Shown: piece by piece, positions 51,818-61,545 of the stretch
How positions within the stretch are numbered: position 1 is the first letter of the stretch
Layout: every line of letters starts with the position of its first letter
Source: Candidatus Zixiibacteriota bacterium
GTDB lineage: Bacteria > Zixibacteria > MSB-5A5 > GN15 > FEB-12
DNA length: 64,000 bases
Assembly (NCBI GenBank): GCA_035380245.1
Contig: DAOSXA010000001.1
Coordinates: 468,069 to 532,068 of the forward strand
Reading direction: 5' to 3'
Made by a program: the position numbers and the translations under genes
Notes under the pieces: generated by a model
Databases searched by the model: none
Told to the model about the DNA's origin: nothing
The model's input: the letters and a program-made list of their open reading frames with translations, nothing else

Positions 51818-53500
51818 ATGTTTTCTAAAAGCTTGACCAACGAGCGCGGCGTCGCGGCCTTTATCGCCCTGGTGCTGGTGCTCATGCTGACCCTGCTCGG
51901 TCTGGCCGCCCTTTCGACCTCCGACGATGAGGTGGACATCACCGGCAATCACATGCACGAGATGCGAGCCTTTTATGCCGCCGAGGCAGGTCTTGAGCGG
52001 GCCGCTGCAAGGCTCCAGACAGCTCATGACACTCTCGGTGGGCCGCCCAGTGGACCATTCCCGGTCATAACCTACGATACGCTTAACGGCTGTGGCGTTC
52101 TGGATTCGGTCGATGACAACGGTCCGGCCACCATTCAGGTGTTGACCAACGGTACCCTGGCCGGTTTGAATGCACTCGTGAAGTCCTATTCGATAACTTC
52201 CGTGGCCGAGAATCTGAAGGATCCCGGACGGGTGGTACTCTCGCAGTATTTCGAGTCGGCGCTGATACCCCTGTTCCAGTTCGCGGTATTCTACGGCAAC
52301 GATCTGGAGATCGCTCCCGGTCCGGCTATGAGTCTGATCGGTCGCGTTCACTCCAACGGGAACCTCTATTTACAGTCCGACAACACCCTGCGCATGGACA
52401 GTTACGTTACGGCCTCCGGTGAAATTTACCACGGTCGTAAGGGACCAGGCGGAACATCGTACGGCGATGTACAGATCAAAAACTCCTCGGGAGATCTGGT
52501 GAGCATGAATCAGTCCGGTGATTGGATCGATGCCAACAACACCAACTGGTACGATACGTCGACCATCCTCTGGGAGGGGCGTGTTCGCGACTCCAACCAC
52601 GGCCAGGGAGAATTGAACCTGCCGCTCTCATCGACAGCAGGCGGTGATGCGCATTCTTTGATCGAGCGCTCCACGTCCAATCCCGACTCTTACGAAGATA
52701 AGGATGCCACTACCCTCAAGTTTATCGATCGCCGCGCTTATTATCGCTCCGACGCTACGCAGGCCTGGACGGATGTAACCGATACCATGGTTGCCCTGGG
52801 CGTGATTACATTCACCGATAACGCTTTTACGGATCAGCGCGAGGGCTCCCAGGTAGATGTCATGGACCTTGATGTGGAAGCTGCCTACGATGAAGGCTTC
52901 ATTTCCAGCTCCGATGAGACCGTGATCTATTACTCGGACGTAAACGGCGACTACCCGGCGCTTCGTCTGACAAACGGCGATGAACTGGATGCCGGCCTGA
53001 CCGTGGCGAGTGAAAACCCGGTCTACACTTGGGGCGACTACAACTCAGTCGATAAAAAACCGGCCTCAATTCTAGCCGATGCCGTTACATTCCTTTCCGA
53101 CAACTGGGTTGACTACAAATCCACCTGGAACAAATACTCCCGTCCGGCCTCGGAGACTACCGTTAACGTCTGTTACCTGACGGGTAACACGGAAACTACC
53201 TCTTCCAGCTACAACGGCGGTTTCGAGAACCTTCCGCGCTTCCTGGAAAACTGGACGGGTGTGAATTTTAACTGGAAGGGTTCAGCCGTTAACTTGTGGA
53301 ACTCTCATCAGGCCAACGGCTCCTGGGGCAGTATCTACTACAATCCGCCTAACCGTAACTGGCAGTACGACACCATGCTGGACAATCCGGACTCACTCCC
53401 GCCGGAAACTCCCGCATTGCGTGTCTTCCAACGTACCGGTTGGCAGCAGCACTATGTTGGCTATGAGGAGGAAGACTGGTACGCCAACAGCGAATTGTAA
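51818..53500 (+). CDS. PilX-like minor pilin, large
   Basis: The 560-residue protein has an N-terminal hydrophobic helix without the usual cleaved Gly-Phe-Thr signal (ERGVAAFIALVLVLMLTLLG), followed by the PilX-type segment DITGNHMHEMRAFYAAEAGL. The long remainder is Asp-rich and beta-like, with the VHSNGNLYLQSDNTLRMDSY pattern seen in PilX-associated C-terminal regions. GGAAGGG stands ahead of the ATG. It ends the three-gene pilin operon and is followed by a terminator. Confidence 0.83.
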   Translation: MFSKSLTNERGVAAFIALVLVLMLTLLGLAALSTSDDEVDITGNHMHEMRAFYAAEAGLERAAARLQTAHDTLGGPPSGPFPVITYDTLNGCGVLDSVDDNGPATIQVLTNGTLAGLNALVKSYSITSVAENLKDPGRVVLSQYFESALIPLFQFAVFYGNDLEIAPGPAMSLIGRVHSNGNLYLQSDNTLRMDSYVTASGEIYHGRKGPGGTSYGDVQIKNSSGDLVSMNQSGDWIDANNTNWYDTSTILWEGRVRDSNHGQGELNLPLSSTAGGDAHSLIERSTSNPDSYEDKDATTLKFIDRRAYYRSDATQAWTDVTDTMVALGVITFTDNAFTDQREGSQVDVMDLDVEAAYDEGFISSSDETVIYYSDVNGDYPALRLTNGDELDAGLTVASENPVYTWGDYNSVDKKPASILADAVTFLSDNWVDYKSTWNKYSRPASETTVNVCYLTGNTETTSSSYNGGFENLPRFLENWTGVNFNWKGSAVNLWNSHQANGSWGSIYYNPPNRNWQYDTMLDNPDSLPPETPALRVFQRTGWQQHYVGYEEEDWYANSEL

Positions 53501-53522
53501 TCCATCGCGTGTTGCAGAGAGT

Positions 53523-53563
53523 AAACCCGCTCATGGGTCCCATCGACCCGGGCGGGTTTTTCT
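53523..53563 (+). terminator. Rho-independent terminator
   Basis: AACCCGC (53524-53530) pairs with GCGGGTT (53552-53558), followed by TTTTTC. The loop can itself pair (GGGTC with GACCC). It ends the pilin operon. Confidence 0.8.
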
Positions 53564-53584
53564 TTGTCTTGAGAGGGAGAATGA

Positions 53585-56014
53585 TTATTCGACGGTAATA
53601 TCGTAAGGAAGCCGGGTGTAGAGGCCTTCCTCGAACGGAGGCGCTTCGATCGACCCGGTATTATCGCCGCCACCGGGCAGCAATGTCCTCGACAACCAGC
53701 GAAAGACCGAAGGAATCGGCAGTTGCAGCCAGCTTTTACGCTCGGGATAAACCACCACCCGATAGTCATTCAAACCTCTTTGCTCAGCCACGTATTCAAC
53801 TGCCTCGTACACACCACCCAGCGAATCCACCAGGCCGTTATCCTGCGCTTCACGACCGGTCCAGACCTGTCCCTGAGCGATTTGCGCCACGGAGTCCTTT
53901 GATAATCCGCGGCTTTCAGCCACCAGGCCAACGAAGTAATCGTAGAAACTGTCGATAGACTCCTGATACTTGTCGCGCTCCTCATCGGTAAATGGCCGCG
54001 AGATACTCAACATACCGGCATATTTACCCCGTACGTAAAGCTCTTTGGTCAGGTCGATCTTGTCGTACAGCCCGCTCAGATCGACCTTGCCGCCGAACAC
54101 TCCGATCGAACCGGTGATCGTGGCCTCATCGGAGAAAATAACCGCGCCCGGCATGGCTATCTGATACCCGCCCGAGGCCGCGACATTTGCCATGGAAACC
54201 ACAACCGGAAAACGTTCCGCCGCGATTTCACCGGCATGATACATTTCCTCCGCAGCCAGCGCCTCTCCGCCGGGAGAATTGATACGAAGTACGATTCCCT
54301 GGACATCGGGATCGGCGGCAGCCTGACCGTATCCCTGCTTCACAAGACCGGGAGTGAGATTATCCGAATCCGGGAAAGGCCATTGACCACCGGCCGATTC
54401 GGCAATTTCTCCGTCGGCAACTACCACCGCCACTTCCGGCGCCGGCGGCCAGCCGTCATTCTGGAGCGTATCGGCAAGATAGGGCCGGAAGGCGATTTCG
54501 GGCATCGGCCTCAGGAACTCTTTTTTCATTTTGTCGCGATAGGAAAGACCATCCACCAGACCGCACTCCAGCGCCTGCACCGAAGTCATCGGACCCCGGT
54601 CAATGAGACTTTTTACCGAATCGACCGACAACGCTCTTCCCAGCGCTATCGCCGATACGAATTGATCGTACAGCTCGTCGAGGTAGCGATTGAGCTGCTC
54701 CCGATTGGCCTCGGAAGACTCGTTTTGACTGTAGGTTTCAGCGGCGGTTTTATAGCGCCCGCATTTGAGGATTTCCGCCTTGATACCTAACTTATCCAGG
54801 GTACCACCCCAGAAAGTCAACTCGGCGCGAAGACCTACCAGTCTCAATTGGCTGACTGGCGGGATTAAAATTCGATCGGCCGCCGAGGCTATATAGTAGC
54901 TGAGGTTGCTCGGGTAACTGACATGACACGTCACCTTTTTCCCCTGTGCCCGGAACCGCTCGATCGCCTCACGCAATTCCTGGGCCTGGGCAAATCCGAA
55001 CGACGGACGATCCAGACTCAGAACCATTTCTCCGACAGTGCGGTCTTCGGTGGCGCGATGGATCGCCAGAATCAGCCGGGTAAACGAGGTTCGCTCGCGT
55101 CCCCAGACCGGCTGAACCGGATTCTCGCGAATGGCCCCGCCTACCCCAACCGCCAGACGCCGCTGACGTGAGTGCATAACGGATGCCTGCTGGAGACTGG
55201 TGCCGCCGAAGAAGAAACTCGTGCGGCGGTGACCGCCGTTATCGAAAGTTGACTTGGCCCCGGTAATATAGCGAGCCAGGTTGATTCTGACACCGATCTG
55301 GAAATTGTCGTTGGAGTCGTAGAAACCGTTGAGATAGAAACCGCTGCCGGCGTTATATTCGGCATGATAAACGTAATCGGCATCGGATAGACTCATACCG
55401 GTCGAAAGCAGTGCATCGACTGCCAACGTCAAGGCTTGTCCCATCGGTCGATAACCAATCGAATAACGCTGCTCCACATCGGTCTCATTGCCTGCGGCAT
55501 CGTGCGTACGATTGAGATTCGAAAACACCGCCCCATATTTGAACTTGCCGCCGGTCCCGCCGATCAACCCGATATTCCAGAAATGATCATGCTTCAGATT
55601 CTCATCGCCGCTTCGGTAATAGCGATAAGATGCTCCCAGGCTGAACGTCTTGCCAAGTTTCATCCCACCGGCTAAGACATACTCCTGCCAGTCGTCACCG
55701 GCGTTGTTGTCGACCCGGCGATAGGCTATCCCGGTGCGATCCCGAATAATCGTCCCCCCCCAGCTCCGGGCGAAACGCTCGTCGGCCAGATCGGCTATTA
55801 CCTGAAACGCCGCGGCATGGTAGTCGGCCAGCCCGGCCGGATTGACCCAGGTTGCCTCGACTCCGAACACTGTCGAGGCCGGCTGATAGTAGAACACTCC
55901 CTCGGGGAAAACCACCCTCTCCCCGGCTAAAACCGCCGCCGTCGATAAAATGAATATGACCGCCAGTATCGCGTACAAACCGCGGCTAAAATTCTTCGTC
56001 CGAACCACGAACAT
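53585..56014 (-). CDS. SppA-type signal peptide peptidase fused to an N-terminal barrel-like domain
   Basis: The 809-residue protein has a Sec signal peptide. Residues about 30-300 look like an outer-membrane barrel, with the NPAGL motif and repeated amphipathic strands (LGASYRYYRSGDENLKHDHF, NVYHAEYNAGSGFYLNGFYD-like). From about residue 320 comes a complete tandem SppA: the Lys in KCGRYKTAAE and the Ser in NVAASGGYQIAM are the expected catalytic pair. SppA cleaves leftover signal peptides. The start (ATG 56014) overlaps the DUF4097 gene by 29 bases. Confidence 0.82.
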   Translation of the reverse strand: MFVVRTKNFSRGLYAILAVIFILSTAAVLAGERVVFPEGVFYYQPASTVFGVEATWVNPAGLADYHAAAFQVIADLADERFARSWGGTIIRDRTGIAYRRVDNNAGDDWQEYVLAGGMKLGKTFSLGASYRYYRSGDENLKHDHFWNIGLIGGTGGKFKYGAVFSNLNRTHDAAGNETDVEQRYSIGYRPMGQALTLAVDALLSTGMSLSDADYVYHAEYNAGSGFYLNGFYDSNDNFQIGVRINLARYITGAKSTFDNGGHRRTSFFFGGTSLQQASVMHSRQRRLAVGVGGAIRENPVQPVWGRERTSFTRLILAIHRATEDRTVGEMVLSLDRPSFGFAQAQELREAIERFRAQGKKVTCHVSYPSNLSYYIASAADRILIPPVSQLRLVGLRAELTFWGGTLDKLGIKAEILKCGRYKTAAETYSQNESSEANREQLNRYLDELYDQFVSAIALGRALSVDSVKSLIDRGPMTSVQALECGLVDGLSYRDKMKKEFLRPMPEIAFRPYLADTLQNDGWPPAPEVAVVVADGEIAESAGGQWPFPDSDNLTPGLVKQGYGQAAADPDVQGIVLRINSPGGEALAAEEMYHAGEIAAERFPVVVSMANVAASGGYQIAMPGAVIFSDEATITGSIGVFGGKVDLSGLYDKIDLTKELYVRGKYAGMLSISRPFTDEERDKYQESIDSFYDYFVGLVAESRGLSKDSVAQIAQGQVWTGREAQDNGLVDSLGGVYEAVEYVAEQRGLNDYRVVVYPERKSWLQLPIPSVFRWLSRTLLPGGGDNTGSIEAPPFEEGLYTRLPYDITVE

Positions 56015-57041
56015 AGATGTTCCCTTTGCCCCTGATCGATCCGCTGATCAAACCACCTCCGTCACCGGCCACCAGGTTCAGCCGGTTGGTCTGCACCAAC
56101 TCCGTCTTGAAATTGAAATTGTTCGCTTCGATCTTGCCCTCCTCATCCACCGACAAAGCCATTACTGCGGAGATATCGGTCGGCACTACGATCTCGATAT
56201 CGTCATAGCGATTGGCCAAAATCAACTGGCCGTCGGTCAGTCGTGTCAGATTGACCAAAATCGGGCCGGATGAACCCCTGATATAATTTTTCGTACCGGC
56301 CGGAGTGAGATCGTCGATATCGATCCGGCCGTAACTGGTGCGTACGTTCAACTCACCGATGAGACCGTCGATGATAATATCTCCGCCTTCGTTGCGGAAT
56401 GATCCCTGAGCATCGGAACAGTTGATATCACGGGCCAGCAGGGAAGCGTTGCTCGTGGTCGCGGAGACATCGCCGGTGAGATGGGCGAGCGAAACTTTCT
56501 GATTGGCGGTGGCGATATCGACCCGACCGGAGACATCGGATACGTCTATCCGCCCAAGTGAGGAGTTATCAATAAACTCCGAAAACGGTCCGACCGCTGA
56601 AATATCGAAATAAGCGGCGTCTACGTTGACCGCCACATTACGCGGGATGGTCAGAACAACATGGACAAGCCCGGCCTCATCGGCCTCCCACGGCGCCGGG
56701 TTAGGCGCTCGCATTTCCAGTCTGGCAGCCACCGGCGTTTGTTCGAGTTGCACCGAGATCAAATCGATATAATCCACAGCCCGTGAGCGCGAGGTAGTTT
56801 TGGCTCGTTTATAATAGGCCAGATGGACATTATCCGAGTCGCCTACCGAGATTTCAACTACTCCTCGCAAGGTCGAAGCAGCACGGATCTCCAGCGTAGC
56901 CTCTCGCCCCATCGGAACCGTCGCTTGCAACTGGCGAGTTCCGAATAATCCTCGCGATTCCTCATGGACCTCCTGGCCAACCGCCGTTCCGCCGACTGCC
57001 AGCATCAGGACAAATAGAACAAGGCGCTGCATTCGTATCAT
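55986..57041 (-). CDS. DUF4097-like exported beta-helix protein
   Basis: The 351-residue protein has a Sec signal peptide (MIRMQRLVLFVLMLAVGGTA). The rest shows the DUF4097 pattern of stacked short strands with repeated D-I/V-x-x-x-G (GRIDVSDVSGRVDIATANQK, GDIIIDGLIGELNVRTSYGR), a right-handed beta-helix-like fold. The function is unknown. The start at 57041 follows TAGGAG; the longer frame to 57062 is less likely. It lies 7 bases after the TrmH-type gene. Confidence 0.85.
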   Translation of the reverse strand: MIRMQRLVLFVLMLAVGGTAVGQEVHEESRGLFGTRQLQATVPMGREATLEIRAASTLRGVVEISVGDSDNVHLAYYKRAKTTSRSRAVDYIDLISVQLEQTPVAARLEMRAPNPAPWEADEAGLVHVVLTIPRNVAVNVDAAYFDISAVGPFSEFIDNSSLGRIDVSDVSGRVDIATANQKVSLAHLTGDVSATTSNASLLARDINCSDAQGSFRNEGGDIIIDGLIGELNVRTSYGRIDIDDLTPAGTKNYIRGSSGPILVNLTRLTDGQLILANRYDDIEIVVPTDISAVMALSVDEEGKIEANNFNFKTELVQTNRLNLVAGDGGGLISGSIRGKGNIYVRGSDEEF

Positions 57042-57048
57042 AATACTC

Positions 57049-57834
57049 CTAAATTGCATCATAAATCTGCTGCATCAAGATTGAACCGGCCACCGCCACG
57101 TTAAGTGATTCGACCTTGCGATCATGTTCGAGCCGCACCCGCAAGGAGGCCAATTCCAGCAATTCGGACGAAAGTCCCTCCGCTTCGGAACCTAGCGCCA
57201 GAATCAGTTTGCCGGTTCCTTTGATTCCGGCGGTCAATCGGCGAATCGGCTCACCGCGTAAATCCGCGGCCACCAACCGCCAGTCACTGTCGGCCAGACG
57301 CTTACGGAGTGTGTCGACATTAGTCCGAGCTGTTTTAATCGCAAACAGCGCTCCGGCCGAGGCCCGCAACACCTTGGGCGCATATACTTCCGCCGCATTC
57401 CCGCATAAGGCCAGACGGTCAAAACCGAATGCCAGCGCCGATCGGATCAGCGTACCGAGATTGCCGGGATCGTTTATATCTTCACACAATAGTATATTAC
57501 GGCCGGAACCGGTCCAAAGTTTTGCCTCCGATTGATCGGGCAACACGAATCGTCCGAGAATCCCCTGAGGCGAACGGGTATCACTCATACGCTCCATCTG
57601 CTGCGCCGTTACGGCTTTAACCTCGACCCGACGCGAACGGAATCCCTCGGCCAGTTCAAGACCGCGTTCGGAAAGCAGCGACTCGCTGAAATATACCGTT
57701 TCCGGCAAAAAACGATGACGCAACGCCTCTTCGAGCAAACGCACCCCTTCTGCGGAAAAACATCCCAGACGCTGACGCCCTTTATGACTAAGCAACGATT
57801 TTATATTCTTGATCTCGCCCGATGTTACCGACAT
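57049..57834 (-). CDS. SpoU/TrmH-family RNA 2'-O-methyltransferase
   Basis: The 261-residue protein has a small N-terminal substrate-binding part (SLLSHKGRQRLGCFSAEGVR) and a SPOUT methyltransferase part with the three motifs NDPGNLGTLIRSALAFGFD, LILALGSEAEGLS and VRLEHDRKVESLNVAVAGSI. It should 2'-O-methylate rRNA or tRNA; the target base is unknown. The start at 57834 fits the family better than 57900, which would overlap the divergent gene. Confidence 0.92.
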   Translation of the reverse strand: MSVTSGEIKNIKSLLSHKGRQRLGCFSAEGVRLLEEALRHRFLPETVYFSESLLSERGLELAEGFRSRRVEVKAVTAQQMERMSDTRSPQGILGRFVLPDQSEAKLWTGSGRNILLCEDINDPGNLGTLIRSALAFGFDRLALCGNAAEVYAPKVLRASAGALFAIKTARTNVDTLRKRLADSDWRLVAADLRGEPIRRLTAGIKGTGKLILALGSEAEGLSSELLELASLRVRLEHDRKVESLNVAVAGSILMQQIYDAI

Positions 57835-57879
57835 AATTGAACCTGAATAAATACTTCCGGTGTTTGGCAAGAAGAACCG

Positions 57880-60501
57880 ATGCGTGACCTTAGTTGGCAA
57901 GTGAAATATACTCTTCTGATCCTGCTGTTTTTGCTACCGTGTTTATCGGTATCGGCTCGCGACGTTCATGTGACGATCGGCGGGCTCGATGGACTGGCTG
58001 CCGATGACAGCCTCCCGAGTTACCCGGTTGTACTGGCTATTTCCGGCGGCGGCGCCCGCGGTTTGGCCTCGATAGGCGTCCTGAAAGCATTCGAAGAGAA
58101 CAACATCAAGGTTGCAGCCATAGCCGGTACTTCCATCGGAGGGGTGGTCGGCGGTCTTTACTCGGCAGGTTACAGCGCCGATCAATTGATAACGATTGTC
58201 CGCGATATGGACCTGACCAGCCTGTTCTCGAATCAACCTTCCCGCAGCAGCATGTTTCTCACTCAGCGACAGGACCGCGACCGGCACCTGGTGTCGATTC
58301 GTTTCGACGGTTTCCATCCGGTGATACCGCGTGCCCTTACCGCCGGGCAGCGACTGACCACCTTGTTCACCAACCTGACCACCAGCGCCAGTTATCGGTG
58401 CGGGGGTGATTTTGACCGCCTGCCGATCCCCTTCCGCACCGTCGCTACCGATATCGTCTCCGGGCGTCCGGTAATCCTTTCGCACGGCTCACTGGCCGAT
58501 GCCATGCGTGCCACTCTGGCCTTTCCCCTCGTTTTCACTCCCCTCGAACGCGGCAGCCAACTGCTCCTGGACGGCGGCATGGTCATGCCGGTACCGGTCG
58601 ACCTTGTCCGCAGCCTGTGCGACACGGTCGACTATGCCGTGGCGATCAACACTACCAGCCCGCTGTTGCCTAAAAACAAGATCAATAATCCCGTAGATAT
58701 CGCCAACCAGGTAACTTCGATCATGTCCGCCGACAAGTTGACTTCGGCCCTGGCCGATGCGGACTGTATCGTCACTCCGTTACCCGACGATATCACTTCG
58801 ACCGATTTCGAATTGAGAGACAGCCTGGTCGGGTTAGGCTATCAGGCGGGACTGATCGCCGTACGCAAGATAATCCGCGACCAGTCCGAGCGTGATGCCG
58901 CCCGCTTCATGATCGAACAGGTCTCTATCAGCGGATGCACCGCAACTACGGCAGCAGTTATCGAAGATCGTTTTATAGGCCGACCGTTCACCCGTGCGGA
59001 GTTGATCGAAGAACTGAAACGAACGGCCAACGATTACAAGTTGTTCCGCCTCGATGCCGACCTCACTGATTTGTATTTCGAAGACGGATCAGCGTATTCA
59101 CTGTCGATTAAGCTCATACCGCAGGTTGCCGTCGATGAAGTCCAATTTCATATCGAGGGTAACAGCGTTTATCCCGATTCCATACTGATACAGCGACTCT
59201 ACGGCGACTGGGACCGACTGACACCGACCGTCCTTCATCACGGGATCGAGGCTGTCGAGACACGTTATCGAAACGACGGGTACGATCTGGCCCGTGTCAT
59301 TTCCGTTGATATCGATTCCTGCGGAAAGGATATCGTCCTGCATCTCGACGAAGCGATCATCACCGATATCACCGTTGACAATCCCGGCCGCACCCGCGAC
59401 TGGCTTATTCGAGCCGGTTTTCCGCTCAAGAAAGGTGAGCCTTATTCCGCTCACAAAGGAGCGCTCGGCCTGGCCAATATATACGGCACCGAGTTGTTCG
59501 ATCGGGTGGCGGTCGATCTTGAACCGGATCGGGCCGGGGCTCGGGTTCGTATCAGCGTCGAGGAGCATAAGTATTTCCAGGTTCGTCTTGGCTGGCATTG
59601 GGACGACCGTTTTCAGTCGGAGGAGTTTGCGGAGATTCTCGACGACAATGTCTACGGCGCCGGTATCGAGTATTTGATTCATGGGCGCTATGCCGAGGAT
59701 CGGCAACGTTGTTTCGTCCGCCTTTCGGCGGATCGGATATTCTCCACCTATTTAACCGCCCGCTTTACCGGATTCTACAATCGCCTGGAACGCAACCTGT
59801 TCGATGAAGCCGGTGAAATCACCGATGAGCGAGAAGAAAACCGCTACGGCTTCGAGGCCAGTATCGGCCAGCAGATCGCTCGCCTGGGTATCGTATCGGC
59901 CGGATTAGTGATCGAGCAGGTACGATGCGAACAGGAGAGTACCGACGAGGTCGACGAGTTCGGTTTGCGCTCCATCAAATTCGAGTCACTGGTTGAGAAT
60001 TTCGACCAGGTCAATTTCACCAACTCCGGTAAACGTCATCAATTCGAACTGCGTCTCGCCGGTGAGTATCTCGGCGGCGAAACCGAATTCACCAAATTCT
60101 ATTCCTCGGTGGAGGCTTACTGGCCGCTCGGTTCCCTCCTGAACTACCACCCTCATATAGCCGTTGGTTTATCCCGCTCCAACCTGCCACCCTCGGAACG
60201 ATTTTACCTCGGGGGATTGCATTCCTTCATGGGTTACCGAACCAACCAGTTGGTCGGAGACAAAGTCCTGACCATGGCCCAGGAACTTCGTTTACGCCTG
60301 CCGCTGAAGTTTTATTTCATCACTCGTTATGATGTCGGTCAGGTTTATTCGAGTACCGATCACATTAAGCTGTCCAATATCCGCCACGGCTTCGGAGTCA
60401 TTGCAGCGTTTGATGCCTTAATCGGTCCCATCGAATTCGGATACGGCGTCGCGACCGGAGAATTCGAACGTTACTACCTGAACGTCGGCTTGAATTTCTA
60501 A
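57880..60501 (+). CDS. Patatin-like phospholipase fused to Omp85-like barrel
   Basis: The 873-residue protein has a Sec signal peptide. The patatin domain (about 45-330) has the oxyanion motif SGGGARGLA, nucleophile GTSIGG and the Asp of the dyad in LLDGGMVMPV. A POTRA-like region follows, then a Bam/Omp85-type barrel. This build matches type Vd (PlpD-like) autotransporters, which anchor or release the lipase at the cell surface. The ribosome site is weak (AAGAAG). It is divergent from the TrmH-type gene, 45 bases away. Confidence 0.85.
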   Translation: MRDLSWQVKYTLLILLFLLPCLSVSARDVHVTIGGLDGLAADDSLPSYPVVLAISGGGARGLASIGVLKAFEENNIKVAAIAGTSIGGVVGGLYSAGYSADQLITIVRDMDLTSLFSNQPSRSSMFLTQRQDRDRHLVSIRFDGFHPVIPRALTAGQRLTTLFTNLTTSASYRCGGDFDRLPIPFRTVATDIVSGRPVILSHGSLADAMRATLAFPLVFTPLERGSQLLLDGGMVMPVPVDLVRSLCDTVDYAVAINTTSPLLPKNKINNPVDIANQVTSIMSADKLTSALADADCIVTPLPDDITSTDFELRDSLVGLGYQAGLIAVRKIIRDQSERDAARFMIEQVSISGCTATTAAVIEDRFIGRPFTRAELIEELKRTANDYKLFRLDADLTDLYFEDGSAYSLSIKLIPQVAVDEVQFHIEGNSVYPDSILIQRLYGDWDRLTPTVLHHGIEAVETRYRNDGYDLARVISVDIDSCGKDIVLHLDEAIITDITVDNPGRTRDWLIRAGFPLKKGEPYSAHKGALGLANIYGTELFDRVAVDLEPDRAGARVRISVEEHKYFQVRLGWHWDDRFQSEEFAEILDDNVYGAGIEYLIHGRYAEDRQRCFVRLSADRIFSTYLTARFTGFYNRLERNLFDEAGEITDEREENRYGFEASIGQQIARLGIVSAGLVIEQVRCEQESTDEVDEFGLRSIKFESLVENFDQVNFTNSGKRHQFELRLAGEYLGGETEFTKFYSSVEAYWPLGSLLNYHPHIAVGLSRSNLPPSERFYLGGLHSFMGYRTNQLVGDKVLTMAQELRLRLPLKFYFITRYDVGQVYSSTDHIKLSNIRHGFGVIAAFDALIGPIEFGYGVATGEFERYYLNVGLNF

Positions 60502-60541
60502 AGGTCGGAACACACATCGCACAATCCGTGTATGAGAGGAT

Positions 60542-61531
60542 ATGATGCAAAAAAAGGCTATTCTGTTGACCGGACTTCTGATTGCCGGTCTGTCATTGAC
60601 TCGCTGCAGCGACAAAACCATTAACGAGCTCGAAGACAACGACTGCGTTGAATATAACCTGACTTTTCTTAACTCAGGCACGACTCAGGAGCTCTACGAC
60701 ATATTCTTTCTCAATGCCGACCGGGGCTGGGCCGTGGGTGACGAAGGCGTCATTTTAAGCACGATCAACGGTGGTCGAGACTGGTTCCTTCAGGACAGCG
60801 GACAAACCTCTTTGCTTTATGGCGTTCAATTCCTCGATTACGATACCGGCTGGGCGGTAGGGACCAACGGAACTCTGCTGCGAACCGTGGACGGCGGCCA
60901 GAACTGGAGCAGCACCGTTATCAGCTCACGTCATCTGACCGACCTGTACATTTATGATCATCTGCGCGCCTGGACTGTCGGCGACAGCGTTATTCTAAAT
61001 ACCCAAAACGGTGGTTATATCTGGCTGGTTTACCCGCCGCAAGTGAGCGAAGTCCCCATTCTTTATCGTGTCGATTTTACCGATCTTCTTAACGGCTGGA
61101 CCGTCGGTACCGGCGGTACGATCCTGCACACCGACAACGGCGGCACCAGTTGGCTTCGTCAACCGACCAACATGCTCAATCCGCTGTTCGGTATCGATAT
61201 GCTCGACGACAGCTACGGCTGGGCTGTCGGTATCAACGGCACCGTCATGCACACCGACAACGGCGGTACTACCTGGACCAAGCAGTCCACTCCGGTCGGG
61301 ACGATCCTGCGCGGCGTCACCTTTGCCGATTCCCTGATCGGCCTGGCGGTTGGCGACGACGGCACCGCCGTTCATACGATCAACGGCGGCGTGACATTCG
61401 AACAAATCGAATTGGGAACAACTGATTGCCTGCGCCAGATCGCACCGACCAACTCACGCATCTCCATAGCCTGCGGCGAGAACGGGACGATCATCAAGTT
61501 CGTCCGGATCGATGTTTCATGTGAAGAATAA
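60542..61531 (+). CDS. YCF48/BNR-like propeller, probable lipoprotein
   Basis: The 329-residue protein has an N-terminal hydrophobic signal with a Cys in LSLTRC, an unusual lipobox with Arg at -1. The body consists of about six repeats with the YCF48/photosystem-assembly pattern (RGWAVGDEGVILSTINGGRD, TGWAVGTNGTLLRTVDGGQN), forming a beta propeller. It starts at ATG 60542 or 60545 after GAGAGGA, 40 bases after the patatin gene in the same direction. A binding role is likely; ligand unknown. Confidence 0.85.
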   Translation: MMQKKAILLTGLLIAGLSLTRCSDKTINELEDNDCVEYNLTFLNSGTTQELYDIFFLNADRGWAVGDEGVILSTINGGRDWFLQDSGQTSLLYGVQFLDYDTGWAVGTNGTLLRTVDGGQNWSSTVISSRHLTDLYIYDHLRAWTVGDSVILNTQNGGYIWLVYPPQVSEVPILYRVDFTDLLNGWTVGTGGTILHTDNGGTSWLRQPTNMLNPLFGIDMLDDSYGWAVGINGTVMHTDNGGTTWTKQSTPVGTILRGVTFADSLIGLAVGDDGTAVHTINGGVTFEQIELGTTDCLRQIAPTNSRISIACGENGTIIKFVRIDVSCEE

Positions 61532-61545
61532 CTGCGGCGGCAGGT

